The notes beneath the pieces were generated by a model. That model had not been told where the DNA came from and did not search any database. It saw only the letters and a program-made list of their open reading frames with translations. Shown here piece by piece: positions 34,424 through 53,761 of a DNA stretch of 64,000 bases (position 1 is the first letter of the stretch; each line of letters begins with the position of its first letter). The translations under genes were made by a program, and so were the position numbers. The DNA comes from Crambe crambe (taxonomy: Eukaryota; Porifera; Demospongiae; Poecilosclerida; Crambeidae): the NCBI GenBank assembly GCA_963924555.1, contig OZ004582.1, forward strand, positions 4,712,001 to 4,776,000, given 5' to 3'.

Positions 34424-35740
34424 TGCAAATAGGCTTTAGTAGTTGTTCCCCTTATTAAGAACAACATTTTTTTTTTCCACAAAGAATCGGTTTCCTTCAT
34501 ATATTTTGTTCTATTTTATCACCTGAGGATTATGGAGAAGTGTTCAATTCATTTCTGCTCAATGGAGCAATTATTTACTAAGCTACATTTAAAAGGCTGC
34601 ATTGGACAGGATCCAGCAAAACCACCCCAGGGATGGTGCAATGTGTCTCAACATGGCCATGATGGAATGGCTCAAACTAAACTACAACTATCACAGGTAA
34701 AGAGAAAAAATTGGGAAAGGAGATAGTTAATTTCATAGACCTGCATGAAAATATCAATACAAACTACTACTGTAGTTATTAAAGCTAGCCTTTTCGACGA
34801 AGGCTGAGGTCACCTTGAAAGTTGGTATCCTAGTAGGCAAAATCGAGCCTTTGTGAGTGCATGTGTGTAGTGTATGGATGATGACCTGAAATAGATTCTT
34901 CTTTGTGCTGCTGCAGCATTTAGAAAATGCTATCCCTAGGTGTTTGGCATTAGGATTATTTCTACGACTAGACATCCAATTACGTATGGTGTCTTTGGGG
35001 TTCTGAGGTTAGATCAGTCAGACCAGACTCAAGTTGCAAAAGGCCTGTGGGTACCTAGACAAGCAAATTCCACTTGCTAATCGTGTTCATTAATTGCTTA
35101 TACATACGCACATAGGTATGGGAGGAGAAATTAGCAAGGATATTAATTATGAAGTATCGCTACAAAACAAAGTAAGTTTTTATAATGCAAGAATGCAAGT
35201 TTATTAATTTCCTTTTTTCCCTGTTATACCAGCCTGCAAAGTTATGTAACGATTCTGCTATCATAAGAATTGACCCTCTGAATTCTGTACCACTATTTGC
35301 TGTATGTGATTATTTATGTGAAATTGGATCCCAGATATCAAAATTATATTATGGAATAACTTTTAATAAATAAGCTGCTTGAGAGAGGAGTGGTAGCGAA
35401 GCTAACATAACGTACCTATTTGTATGGTAACCTTAGGTGGGGGGTGGGGCAGACCTGTAACACTATAGCCATCCAACTTCTCTCCCTAGCCTTGAAAGTT
35501 AGCTTCTTACTTTTTCTTCAGATCCTCCCTCTCTCAAATACACTCCATGCGATGACACTTCAGTTTGACAAAGGTGCAAAAGTATTAAGGTATCAACTAG
35601 GAATGCAAAGCATTGTGGGGCAAGCGCACATGCTCAGTTTACCCAAGGTCATCACGGAAGGAAACTACAATGTTAGGATGGACGTACAATATAAATATTT
35701 ATACGTTTGCATAATTATGAAGGTGAAAAGTTGTCATCAT
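34424..35740. other. Intergenic, no supported gene
   Basis: Small open frames at 34532-34726 (followed by a donor-like GTAAAG), 35185-35373 and 35420-35746 have no recognisable domain. The first is the most exon-like but I cannot connect it to anything. Confidence 0.35.
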
Positions 35741-36166
35741 CACTAGCAGGGCTGTAGAAAGTGATCTGACTAAGTAGGCATTTGTCTACCCACTTTTTTT
35801 AGTCACTAGTTGTAGTCCAGTGATAGTGTGCACGAACTCCAATGCATCAAGTGAAAGATCATTTTCTGCATTATATCTCATCAAAAATTACTTAAGATCA
35901 ACTATGACTCAAATTCGGCTAAATAACTTAATGCTTCTTCATGTTCATAAGGACAAATGGACATTCTAAATTTGATTGATATTGCAAATGAATTTGTTAG
36001 TAGGAAAACTGAACACAGATTTAGTATATTTGGAACATTTACTAATAGTTGAATGATATATTTAAAAAAAAAGAAATACTGTAGAAATGCGCAAAGTGGG
36101 TGTGGTCAAGCTAGAATATAGTTTGCCTACCCACCTTTAAAATGCTTCCTGCGGCCCCGACTAGTG
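35741..36166. mobile_element. MITE, about 425 bp, CACTAGnnGGGGCnG termini
   Basis: The left end (CACTAGCAGGGCTGTAGAAAG) is an imperfect inverted match to the right end (CTTCCTGCGGCCCCGACTAGTG), and the inner word TACCCAC is repeated inverted (about 35790 and 36129). AT-rich interior with no coding capacity. Confidence 0.6.
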
Positions 36167-36260
36167 TGGGGATACCCCCATTACAGTGTCTTAACTAATC
36201 ATAGTTATATGGGAAGGCCAAGCTGCTCCCCACTTACAAAGAGAAAATGAAAGCCAGCTG

Positions 36261-36312
<52 letters not shown>
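36261..36312. repeat. (CA)n microsatellite
   Basis: About 25 CA units, 150 bp upstream of the astacin-like start. Confidence 0.97.
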
Positions 36313-36313
<1 letters not shown>

Positions 36314-36462
36314 GCTTCCTGGGTATGCTGTGCAGATTCCAAATAGGTAAGCTTCATTGTCCAATAGTGTAACTGTAATATTCATACAATACCAACTATT
36401 ATGTGTCACTATAATCAGCATACAAGTTGCTACAGACATCATTCAACATAGCTAGCACTAAC

Positions 36463-37673
36463 ATGCACCAAACTGCTGTAATGCTTCTTTGGCTGTTGGC
36501 CACTACTTCCTGGTGCAGACCAACGATTAGAGTGAACTCAAGGAATCGTGATACACCATTTGGAAATCGCATTGCACATCAGAAAGCGAATTGAGTTGAA
36601 TGATGATTTAGTACATGATTGCAACATTTCAAATAAATGGGAAAGGAGCCATTTCTGGTGGATTCATTGAAATGAGATGGGGAGTTTTTGTCCAATGCCA
36701 TTTTAGTAACCAGTGTGTTTGAATTTAAGACAACCTTGACATAATTTTATAGGATGTGTTTCCTCTCACGGAAGTTGATGATGATCTTCCTAAACTTGAC
36801 TCGATATATAGCAATGGAAAATACTTTGAGGGTGATTTGGCCATCAGCAGAGAGCTGATAAAAGCATACTACGAGGAGCCAGTAAATGCTGAAGTAAGTT
36901 CACTACATAATTATGATTGTAGAGCCTGGGAACGAGGCTAATCATGTACATCGCTTGTCATTCACCTTTTAGCATACATATGTACATACCATATAAAACA
37001 AGAAAGGTGTTTTAAGCATAAAGAAGTGCAATAATAGACTGGAACCTTTTCATCACCATTTAGATTTCCACAACTGCAGTACAAGAGTCTCTACGCTGGC
37101 CAGAAGGAAGAGTAGTTTATCACATCCATAAAAGTGTGAACGACTCTACAACAGGAAAGATCAAAGTAGCAATCAGAGAGTGGAGCAAGAAGACTTGTTT
37201 GACTTTCCAAGAAACAGAACATGCTGGAGAAGATACCCTGGTATTTCGTTCAGATGGCAAAGGTTGCTACACCAATACAGTGGGGTACACACAAGACTAT
37301 CAGATAACAATCAATATACAAACACCTGGATGTGATTTTCATCATGTTATCCTGCATGAAATAGGCCATGCATGCAATTGGACTATGGCACGAACATACC
37401 AGACCCGATCGAGACTCGTACATCAAGATCAACAAAGAAAATAATACCTCAAGGGTACCTGAGTCAATTTAAAAGGCGTACCAGGTCTGAAGTGAATACA
37501 TATGAACTGGGATATGATTATGGTTCGATCATGCACTACAACCAAAAGGCATTTAGTAAAAATGGGAGGAATACAATCGATATTATAATGTATTGGTTTC
37601 AAGGAAGCCCATACCTCAATACTTAAGTGTGAGTGACTGTGTAACAATCAACAAACTCTATGGATTCAATTAA
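36463..37673 (+). pseudogene. Astacin (M12A) zinc metalloprotease, frameshifted
   Basis: Exon 1 starts at ATG 36463 with a signal peptide ending at SWC-RP. Exon 2 (36753-36893) encodes an acidic propeptide-like segment. The last exon (from about 37064 to the TAA at 37671-37673) encodes the protease: a VVYHIHKSV start, EWSKKTCLTFQE, GKGCYT, and LHEIGHA. Inside the zinc motif a 4-bp tandem duplication (ATGCATGC at about 37369) shifts the frame exactly between HEIGHA and the expected IGLWHEH continuation, which is still present in the +1 frame. Another frame change near 37462 restores [12 protein letters not shown] and the Met-turn (SIMHY). A third near 37590 leads to the normal C-terminal LSVSDCVTINKLYGF. 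The family is secreted or membrane-bound and cleaves matrix and growth-factor precursors. This copy cannot bind zinc in the normal way. A transposon terminus sits in intron 2 (36922-36940). Confidence 0.85.
36922..36940. repeat. Inverted copy of the AGCCTCGTTCCCAGGC terminus
   Basis: GAGCCTGGGAACGAGGCTA within the intron after astacin exon 2, 29 bp past the exon end. Reverse complement of the word at 29143-29160. Confidence 0.6.
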
Positions 37674-38325
37674 GGATCAATATGACCTTGAATATAATTA
37701 TAAACCTATATTATTATTATAATAATGATAATGATAATTATACAGCATTGTATTTAACTGTTTTCTGACAAATAATACCAGGAACAAGGCTAATGGTGAT
37801 AAATCTGCACTGACACTCTTTCTTGACAGTACTTACATAAGAAACATAATGAATTGCCATTGCACACACAAAAAAAAATTAAAATGTTGGACAGATAGCA
37901 TGGGTCATGATTATAAAAATATCTTTGATTTAGGAGTCTAAAAATAGAGATAAACTATTCTTCATGCTGATGAATATTAGCCATTCTATGGCACTTACAA
38001 AAGTCTACAATCTGCTTATGAAGAAGTCTTAAGCTCTCATCAAACTTGTAAAAAGTAAAAATTATAACACTGTGGCTGATGATACATATATACTATGTTT
38101 AGACAATGAAATCAGTGTCTAGCACTATGAGTGCAGCTAGAGTTGTTTTTAAAAACTCTTGCAACAAGTGAACAGTATTGTGCTAGCATGATCACCAATG
38201 TTCACTCACTAAGCATTGAATCAAGGCATTTTATTCAAGGAAATACATATGACAAAGCATGCATGCATAGAGCTTGTACATACATGAATGCAACTATGCA
38301 ATACACATAAGGACTTATTTTCACA
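37674..38325. other. Intergenic, no supported gene
   Basis: AT-rich spacer between the astacin pseudogene and synthetase copy A. No coding signal or recognisable element. Confidence 0.4.
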
Positions 38326-42554
<4,229 letters not shown>

Positions 42555-42589
42555 ATTATGGACCAATCTTTTTTCTGTTGTTTTTTGTT

Positions 42590-42690
42590 TAATTGATCGT
42601 TTGTTGTGGCTCTTCTTTTTTTTTTTAATCCTCTCCTGGTTGCTAGGCCAGTCTTGGTGGATCCTCAGCCTGCATCTTTTTTATTATAAC
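42590..42690 (-). repeat. Dispersed repeat shared with 49345-49440 and 57685-57790, inverted
   Basis: Reverse complement of the 'ggttgaggatcaacca...aggagaggattaaaa' block found in the flanks of synthetase copies B and C. The run of T corresponds to the A-rich tail there, so this is a retro-like or SINE-like copy in the opposite orientation. Confidence 0.5.
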
Positions 42691-43198
42691 TTATCTCATT
42701 TCTAAAAACGTCGTCTTGTTCTGTAAATCATAATTATAAAATTAATAATAATAGGATAATAATAATAATAATACTTACTTTCTATAGTAGCTAAGAGACA
42801 TGTCTAGCTAACTATTATACGTAGGTAGCTATCTAGAATATTTTCCAATAACTGATTTGTATAAACATGCATTCACATCAATATAGATCAGTTATAAATA
42901 TTCTATCGCTGTATTAAGCAAGACACGATGTTCCTAAAGTATATGAGCGATATAATATATTATACCCAACTATCGCTAACAAGCTTGAGAATTTTATGTA
43001 CCCATAAACAGCATAGAAATATAGCTAATAACTAGTGAGAAAATATCCTAGGTGATAATTATCATTATAGAAGAGATTTATCACTAAGACAAAAACGATT
43101 TAGGAGATTTTTTATTGCTAGGGCAATTTGTTGGTGAGCGATCGTCTTTGTATAATCAGATATAGCTATACCACCTCTCCAATAGTTACTTTTATATG

Positions 43199-43330
43199 CA
43201 GCGACAATAATATATCCTGGCTGCCACGAAATATCCTAGGAGATTAGGACAGAATTTCCTAGGATATTTTGTCGCCGTGACAGAATCTCACAGCAACAAA
43301 ATAAACTGTGACATCGGTCCAAAGTTTATA
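43199..43330. repeat. Solo arm of the foldback family
   Basis: Contains the nested words ATATCCTAGGAGATTAGGAC, AGAATTTCCTAGGATATTTT, GTCGCCGTGACAGAATCT and ACAAAATAAACTGTGAC. All recur in the larger foldback elements near 49900-50300 and 58210-58750. The stretch 42690-43199 shows no gene. Confidence 0.6.
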
Positions 43331-43777
43331 TACACCCTCTACAAAACGTCTACGTAGCGTCTATTGAGTGTATAAACTAACTTTGCTGTCTACATAGCGT
43401 TCGAGAATTTGAGTCGTCCACTCAAACGGAGGACTTTAGCTTTACTTCAATTTGATCAATTTGATCCTTACCTGAAGTGTAGAGCTTCAAGATGGTACAA
43501 AGATCGTAGATATAGGATGAAGCAGTCGGGAGTTATGGCTGTCAAGAAGATTATTATTATTATTATTATTCGTATAGACGATTTCGCCTGTCCAGTTTTC
43601 GGGCACACGAACGAAAGGAGCAACCTTCGTACGGATTATATCACTCTGAGTAATTTTGCACAACTATATGAGCCTGCTCTCTGTAACAATATGATGAAAT
43701 TTTAATTATCGCTCGCGATTGCGCTTTAAATATTCCCGTTAGTTTCACAAAAGAGTAATTCCATTTTTTATCTTAAT

Positions 43778-44146
43778 TAGTGATTCCGGAAGCAAGACAT
43801 GCCCACATATAACTAGCTCTATCTCAAAGATCAATCAACACATGAACGCTTAACTCATATCCAGCAGCAGCTTAATAAATGTACTAACTACTCAAACACC
43901 AAATGAACCAGTGTGTTATGTTCACAGTTAGCGCCGTTGATTTTTAGTTCTACGGAGATTTATATGGGGAAAACGGTAAATCTGTATAACATCTATGTGC
44001 TTCACCTGTTCCTTGGTTAACCCACACCAGCAGGTAGGCCTTGTTATAAGCTAGCTAATGATATCTAAACATCAAGCGCTTCTATAACCGTCAGGCTGCG
44101 CTGGCCGGCCAAAGTTTCAGGAAATGTATGGCTTCCGGAATCGCTA
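43778..44146. mobile_element. MITE with TAGYGATTCCGGAAGC ends and TCTTAAT target duplication
   Basis: The left end TAGTGATTCCGGAAGC and right end GCTTCCGGAATCGCTA are inverted copies with one mismatch. Both are flanked by TCTTAAT (43771-43777 and 44147-44153), a 7-bp direct repeat. Length 369 bp, no transposase. End sequence and duplication length suggest a hAT-like or related cut-and-paste family (inference). Confidence 0.75.
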
Positions 44147-44387
44147 TCTTAATTGTAATTTAACAATTAATAAGATTGCTTAAGTTAAGATTTTAACATT
44201 AACTTGAAATTATATTACATCATATAATTTGTTTTTATTTCTTTTTTAAACGTTCCACTAGTACCGTAAAGTAGTAATCAACGGATTCAGCCTAGATCTT
44301 ATTAAAGATGCAAAGTTCTGACTTTACCAGCATAGTGATTTTTAGCTTAAAGATAGTTTCTATCATATGGTGTACGCGCTGTAAAAA

Positions 44388-44485
44388 CTAAAATGTGCAT
44401 AGCATACCCAAATTGTCCCAATGTTCACACAAAATCCATTTTGGTGTGAACATTGCGATAATTTGGTGTGTTATGCACACTTTTA
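44388..44485. repeat. Hairpin with about 47-bp arms
   Basis: AAAATGTGCATAGCATACCC...GTTCACACAAAA pairs with TTTTGGTGTGAACATTGC...TGTTATGCACACTTTT with a 2-4 base centre. Near-perfect MITE-like palindrome in otherwise gene-free AT-rich DNA (43700-45340). Confidence 0.85.
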
Positions 44486-45339
44486 TTTTATAGAGTGCGA
44501 AATGTGGTAAGTACAATATATTTAGCTCTGCCGAGTTTCGAATAGTTGAATGATTGTAGTAGCAGTTTGGGCTACCAGTTAGTCCTTAGGCTTAATTGGT
44601 ATGTGATTTCTACTATGGGTATCCGATTATCAATGAGATTGAGTGAACTTCGGACGTTTCTTTTGTGGTGGATTCTCCGTATGGTATTATTCTATTGATC
44701 CATCGCGCTTCATATTTAATTAGTGCACGTTTGCCCTATCTTTACATCGTGGAATTTTATTTCATTAATGTCCAGGATGTCCTCTGCAGTGTCCGTTCAG
44801 TTATGGTGGTCGATAATTGAAAATCTATTCTACTATTGCAAGCAATGAGAGAGCTGGGGTGAAATGAAAATATATTTGAAAGGTTCAGTTGAAAGGGTAA
44901 TTCATAATTTAGAATAGTTCACCTTTTTTGATATTATTATATTTAATGGTGTGATCCTGCTTATAAACAAGTTAATTGTATAGTTATGTAATTTTTTATG
45001 AGCTGAATGATTCTGATCTGGAAGGGCTAGTGCTGATGGAGTAAGTATCTGTACAGTTTATACTGCTGGCACGTATACAGCCTTCTAAAATAATTGCGCT
45101 TGCGAGCTGACTCTCAGGTCATGACTCATTGAAATTTTAAACATATATATCTATGTCTACACTTCAAAATGCCCAAGGCGTGCGCGTACGTATGGTACGT
45201 GTCCAGAAATAGTTGCGCTGCGCGCGTGCATAATGCGCATGCTCCAATTGTAATCTAGCTAGATTGTCTTCTACAGCCTTTTGTCATAAAGGCGCTAGGC
45301 TTATGTAGGCGCTTGCAACTTTCTATGTATTGATAAGCT

Positions 45340-48300
45340 TCCCGGTTGGAATGAAAAAGTTCGAATCAGGAATCGAACCCGAGACCGTACGTTCAATAGT
45401 ACACGGTGTAGGAGCGCTATGAGATCCTGCATCTATTATTCCAAATATTATGCTGGATATTAGGCAGATGCCTAAACACAGGAATAGAATTCCCGTGTAG
45501 AATTCAGCGCGCTATTGCGCGTATGATCTGCTAAAGCGCGTAAATACGTAAATACGTCGGAGATACGCGCTAAACGCGCTTTATAGTATAATTCCGCAGA
45601 AAAAGGCGTAAAAACGGCAATAATCTCGCGTAATATCGCGTAAAATAACGTCTAAAACAGTTTTCGAATTCAAACTAAAAACTGTTTTCTCACTCTTCAC
45701 TGGCTGATTTTTGGTTTGTAGCTTTCTAGCACCAATCTCTAAAAAATTTCAGAAGGGTTTGTTGATATCTATTTTTTTTTCTTGATTTAGCCTAGAAACT
45801 TAAATTACTCACTTTTGGGAACTCAAAAAAGTAAAGTAGATACTAAAAAATTCTTCTGTAATTTTGTAGAAAGTGCTGCTAGGAAGCTTTAGGGCAAAAA
45901 TCAGCCACTTAATTTCAGCGATCGGTGAGAAACAATGCCTTTTATCTCTAAAAATTCTTCTTAGGAGTGTCGGAAGGACACTTAGAAAAATTTTCGAAGA
46001 TTGAAAAAGTTCGAATCGCGAATCGAACCCGAGACCGCACGTTCAATAGTACACGGTGTATGAGCAATATGTCCCCGTACCGTGATAACAGTTATCGAAT
46101 TTAAACTAAAAAGCATTACTTCTCACTAACCACCAAACTTCACTGGTTGGATTTTGGTTTATAGCGTTCTAGCATCATTCTTAAAATTACAGAAGGGTTT
46201 GTTGATATCTATTTTACTTCTTGATTTAGCCCAGAAACTTAAAATAGTCACTTTTTGGAACTAAAAAAGTAAAGTAGATACCAACAAATCCTTCTGTAAT
46301 TTTGTAGAGAGTACTGTTAAGAAGCTTTAGGCCGAAAATCAGCCACTTAATTTCAGTAGTCGGCGAGAAACAATGCCTTTTATCTCTAAAGATTTTCTTC
46401 TTGGAGTGCCGGCGGGATACTTAGAAAATTTTCAAAGATTGAAAAAGTTCGAATCGGGAATCGAACCCGAGATCGTACGTTCAATAGTACACGGTGTAGG
46501 AGCGCTATGAGATGTTGCATCTATTATTCCAAATATTATGCTGGATATTAGGCAGATGCCTAAACACAGGAATAGAATTCCCGTGTAGAATTCAGCGCGC
46601 TATTACGCGTATGATCTGCTAAAGCGCGTAAGTACGTAAATACTTCGGAGATACGCGCTAAACGCGCTTTATAGTATAATTCCGCAGAAAAAGGCGTAAA
46701 AACGGCAATAATCTCGCGTAATATTGCGTAAAATAACATCTAAAAGAGTTTTCAAATTCAAACAAAACCGTTTTCTCACTCTTCACTGGCTGATTTTTGG
46801 TTTGTAACTTTCTAGCACCACAATGCCTTTTATCTCTTAAGATTCTTCTCAAAGTGGCGGCAGGATACTTAGAAAATTTTTAAAAGATCGAATCGGGAAT
46901 CGCACGTTCAATAGGAGCGATATGGGCCCGTGATAACAGTTTTCTAATTCAACCTAAAAAGCAATATACTTCTCACCAACCACCAAACTTCACTTGCTGG
47001 TTTTTGGTTTGTAGCTTTCTAGCACCAATCTCTAAAAAATTTCAGAAGGGTTTGTTGATATCTATTTTACTTCTTGATTTAGCCTAGAAACTTAAATTAC
47101 TCACTTTTGGGAACTCAAAAAGTAAAGTAGATACTAAAAAATCCTTCTGTAATTTTGTAGAAAATGCTGCTAGGAAGCTTTAGGGCAAAAATCAGCCACT
47201 TAATTTCAGCGATCGGCGAGAAACAATGCCTTTTGTCTCTTCTTAGAGTGTCGGAAGGACATTTAGAAAATTTTTCGAAGATTGAAAAGGTTCGAATCGC
47301 GAATCGAACCCGAGACCGCACGTTCAATAGTACACGGTGTATGAGCAATATGTGCCTGTGATAACAGTTATCGAATTTAAACTAAAAAGCATTACTTCTC
47401 ACCAACCACCAAACTTCACTGGTTGGATTTTGGTTTGTAGCGTTCTAGCACCACTCTCTAAAAAATTACAGAAGGGTTTACTTCTTAATTTAGCCCAGAA
47501 ACTTAAAATACTCACTTTTGGGAACTCAAAAAGTAAAGTAGATACCAACAAATCCTTCTGTGATTTTGTAGGGAGTGTTGTTAAGAAGCTTTAGGCCGAA
47601 AATCAGCCACTCAATTTCAGCGATCGGTGAGAAATAATGCCTTTTATCTCTAAAGATTCTTCTTGGAGTGCCGGCGGGAGACTTAGAAAATTTTTCAAAG
47701 ATTGAAAAAGTTCGAATCGGGAATCGAACCCGAGACCGCACGTTCAATAGTACACGGTCTAGGAGCGCTATGGGATGCTGCACCTATTATTCCAAAACTA
47801 TGCTGGATATTAGGCAGATGCCTAAACACAGGAATACAATTCCCGTGTAGAATTCAGCGCGTTATTACGCGTATGATCTGCTAAAGCGCGTAAGTACGTA
47901 AATACGTGAGTGCCGGCAGGATACTTAAATAATTTTTCAAAGATTGAATCGCGAATCGAACCCGAGACCGCACGTTCAATAGTACACGGTGTAGGAGCAA
48001 TATGGGCCCGTGATAACAGTTATCGAATTCAAACTAAAAAGCTTTACTTCTCACCAACCACCAAACTTCACTGGCTGAATTTCGGTTTGTAGCGTTCTAG
48101 CATCATTCTTTAAAAAATTACAGAAGGGTTTGTTGATATCTATTTTACTTCTTGATTTAGCCCAGAAACTTAAAATATTCACTTTTTGGAACTCAAAAAG
48201 TAAAGTAGATACCATAAAATTCTTCTGTAATTTTGTAGAGAGTATACTGCTTAGAAGTATTAGGCCAAAAATCAACTTCTTAATTTCAGCGATCGGTGAG

Positions 48301-49260
48301 AAACAATGCCTTTTATCTCTAAAGATTCTTCTTAGAGTGCCGGGAGGATACTTAGAAAATTTTTCAAAAGATTGAAAAAGTTTGAATCGGGAATTGCACG
48401 TTTAATAGTACACGATGTAGGAGCCCGTGATAACAGTTATCGAATTCAAACTAAAAAGCATTACTTCTCATCAACCACCAAACTTCACTGGCTGATTTTT
48501 AGTTTATAGCTTTCTAGCACCACTCTCTAAGAAATTTCAGAAGGGTTCGTTGATATCTATTTTACTTCTTGATTTAGCCCAGAAACCTAAAATAATCTCA
48601 CTTTTGGGAACTCAAAAAGTAAAGTAGATACCAACAAATCCTGTAATTTTGAAGAGAGTGCTGCTAAGAAGCTTTAGGCCAAAAATCAGCCATTAATTTC
48701 AGCGGTCGATGAGATGTCTTTTATCTCTAAAGGTTCTTCTTAGAGTGTCGGCAGTACACTTAGAAAAATTTTCAAAGATTGAAAAAATTCGAATCGGGAA
48801 TCGAACCCGAGACCGCACGTTCAATAGTACACGGTGTAGGAGCGATATGGGCCCGCGATAACAGTTTTCGAATCCAAGCATTACTTCTCACCAATCACCA
48901 AACTTCACTGGTTGAATTTTGGTTTGTAGCGTTCTAGCACCACTCTCTAAAAAATTACAGAAGCGTTTGTTTATAACTATATTTTGGGGACTCATAAAAG
49001 TAAATTAGATACCAACAAATCCTTCTGTAATTTCGTAGAGATTGCTGCTAAGAAGCTTTAGGCCAAAAATCAGCCACTTAATTTCAGCTGTCGGTGAAAA
49101 ACAATGCCTTTTATCTCTAAAGATTCTTCTTAGAGTGCCGGCAAGACACTTCAAAATTTTTTCAAAGATTGAATAAGTTCGAATCGGGATTTGAACCCGA
49201 GACCGCACGTTCAATAGTGTACGGTATAGGAGCGCTTTGGGGCCCCCTGTGATATGGGGC
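45340..49260. repeat. Tandem array 1 of a roughly 0.4-kb repeat with tRNA T-arm-like core
   Basis: About ten copies. The core (gaaaaagttcgaatcgggaa, then tcgaacccgagaccgcacg and tagtacacggtgtaggagc) recurs near 45359, 46009, 46448, 46888, 47290, 47710, 47945, 48380, 48788 and 49178. Between cores lies a shared body (CAACCACCAAACTTCACTGG, TTACAGAAGGGTTTGTTGAT, CCTTCTGTAATTTTGTAGAG, AAGCTTTAGGCC). Spacing is usually 390-440 bp; one copy is about 235 bp, and copies with an extra CpG-rich segment are about 650 bp. On the minus strand the core reads TCGGGTTCGATTCCCGA, a perfect 5-bp T-stem with 7-nt loop containing a pol III B-box. No complete tRNA fold is seen, so a tRNA-derived SINE-like unit is likely. 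Open frames across it are by-products of the repeat. Confidence 0.8.
45440..45665. repeat. CpG-rich segment embedded in some array units
   Basis: Segment starting CAAATATTATGCTGGATATT and rich in GCGC/CGCG words (cagcgcgctattgcgcgtat; agatacgcgctaaacgcgct). It also occurs at about 46530-46750, truncated at 47790-47907, and at 55040-55235 and 56800-57010. It follows only those units whose core ends 'gagcgctatga/ggat', marking a subfamily. Confidence 0.65.
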
Positions 49261-49261
49261 C

Positions 49262-49861
49262 CTCTGGCCGTATATTACTAGTGAAATGGGGACGCTTCCT
49301 GGCAATCAACTTGGAATAGCTATGTCTACAAAAAAAGATGGGGCAAATAGAGCAGGTTGAGGATCAACCAATTAAGATTGGGCTGGTGATTAGGAGAGGA
49401 TTAAAATACAACAACAAAAAAAAACACAATAAACAAAAAAAAAACGACAGAAAAAAATATTGGTGGCTTGAAATTTGACATACAGATTTGGCAAGATGGA
49501 ATGAATGTGCAAGTGTTATGTTGGCTTCAAAACTTCTCAGGATAACTAATCTTTGAGTTTGGATTTCATGGTAGGAGCATATCAATTGGTGGCAGAGAGT
49601 TCCATAATCTTGTCAGCCTGTTGAAATATAAGTGTCTTTGTGAGTTGAAGATGTGAAGAACATAGCTATAGCTATTAGAGAGGAACAAAATAATCTATAA
49701 GATTTGGTCACTCTATTGATATACAACTATGCATGTGAAGAATATTGAAGAGCAACAAATATCTAGGAGAATTTACTTAATAATTATGATGAGTGACTAT
49801 AGGAGATTTTGCTTTGTATATTCTATACTCCGCTATCTATGCTCTGGCTATGTAATATCCA
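49262..49861. other. Duplicated spacer, synthetase copy B flank
   Basis: Matches about 57640-58205 nearly base for base (agatggggc, ttaggagaggattaaaatac, ggtggcagagagttccataatc). No gene. It belongs to the large duplicated block that includes array, foldback element and synthetase. Confidence 0.6.
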
Positions 49862-50297
49862 ATATAGTCATGCATGCAGTGCTGAGCAACAAAATATCCT
49901 ATAGGAGATGTATCTATGGTATAGCTAGCTGTGACAATATATCTTGGCGGCGACAAAATATCCTATAGGAAATTAAGTCGCTCACGACAGAATTTCCTAG
50001 GATATTTTTGTCGCCGCGACAGAATATCCTGTTGTTTTTTTCCTCTTTCAACATTTGAAGAATAATTTTTCCAAGTGTCCTGGTGCCAGTGTCACAGTTA
50101 ATTTTGTCACTGGGAGCATAGATTAGTATTATATTATCTATGCTGGGAGATTCTGTCACGGTGACATAGGAAATTCTGTCGCAATCTCCTAGGATATTTT
50201 GTTGCCGCCAGGATATATTATCGCAGCTAGCTATAGCTACTAGATTCATCTCTTATAGGATATTTTGTTGCTCAGCACTGCATTCATGACTATATTA
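49862..50297. mobile_element. Foldback element 1
   Basis: Long inverted repeat: ATATAGTCATGCATGCAGTG CTGAGCAACAAAATATCC on the left pairs with GCTCAGCACTGCATTCATGA on the right, with arms of about 150-170 bp around a roughly 90-bp centre. Within each arm the words ACAAAATATCCTA(T/G)AGGA and GACAGAATTTCCTAGGATAT are themselves short palindromes, so repeats are nested. Confidence 0.75.
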
Positions 50298-50761
50298 ATA
50301 TAGTTAATGAAAAATATCCTTAGGCTAGGAGATATTATCACTAATGAACACTAAGCATGGGTGAAGGAATATGTCTTTAACTGGGGGGGCACAACAAACG
50401 TGCAGCCAAATAAGGCTGCTGTAAGAAGAGTATGTGTTTTAGGGGGAATGATTGGGGAAAATAATTATCAAAATTTACCCAAATTTTTTTTCCTTCTCTC
50501 ATTAACTTCATGTGCTACTTTCATTAAGTTGATGTTATCAGTTTTATCCTTATGAAGGTGTAATAAAAAGACACTATTTTTTTTTAAACGTTGTTGCAAC
50601 ATGCATGCCTCCTGTGCCCCCAGTCCACAAAATGTGGGGGGGGGGGGGCATGTGCCCGCCTATGCTAAGGCAGAATAAAAATAGCGATCTCCCAGCGACA
50701 AAATAAACTGTGACGTGACACCGGAATCACTACTAGTAGGTAAAGGGTTCCGCTAGTAAAC

Positions 50762-53761
<3,000 letters not shown>

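Noticed and set aside
35185-35746. Possible exons
   Set aside because: Open frames lack domain signals and do not connect by phase to any neighbour.
29143-36940. A single intact 7.8-kb transposon bounded by the two AGCCTCGTTCCCAGGC words
   Set aside because: The right word lies inside an intron of the astacin pseudogene, whose first two exons would then fall within the element; the right copy is better seen as an independent insertion.
48700-48860. Functional tRNA gene in the array
   Set aside because: Only the T-arm is convincing; no acceptor-stem pairing or proper anticodon arm could be built.
45340-49260. CRISPR-like array (regular repeats with spacers)
   Set aside because: Units are about 0.4 kb with homologous bodies, not short repeats with unique spacers, and the DNA is clearly eukaryotic.
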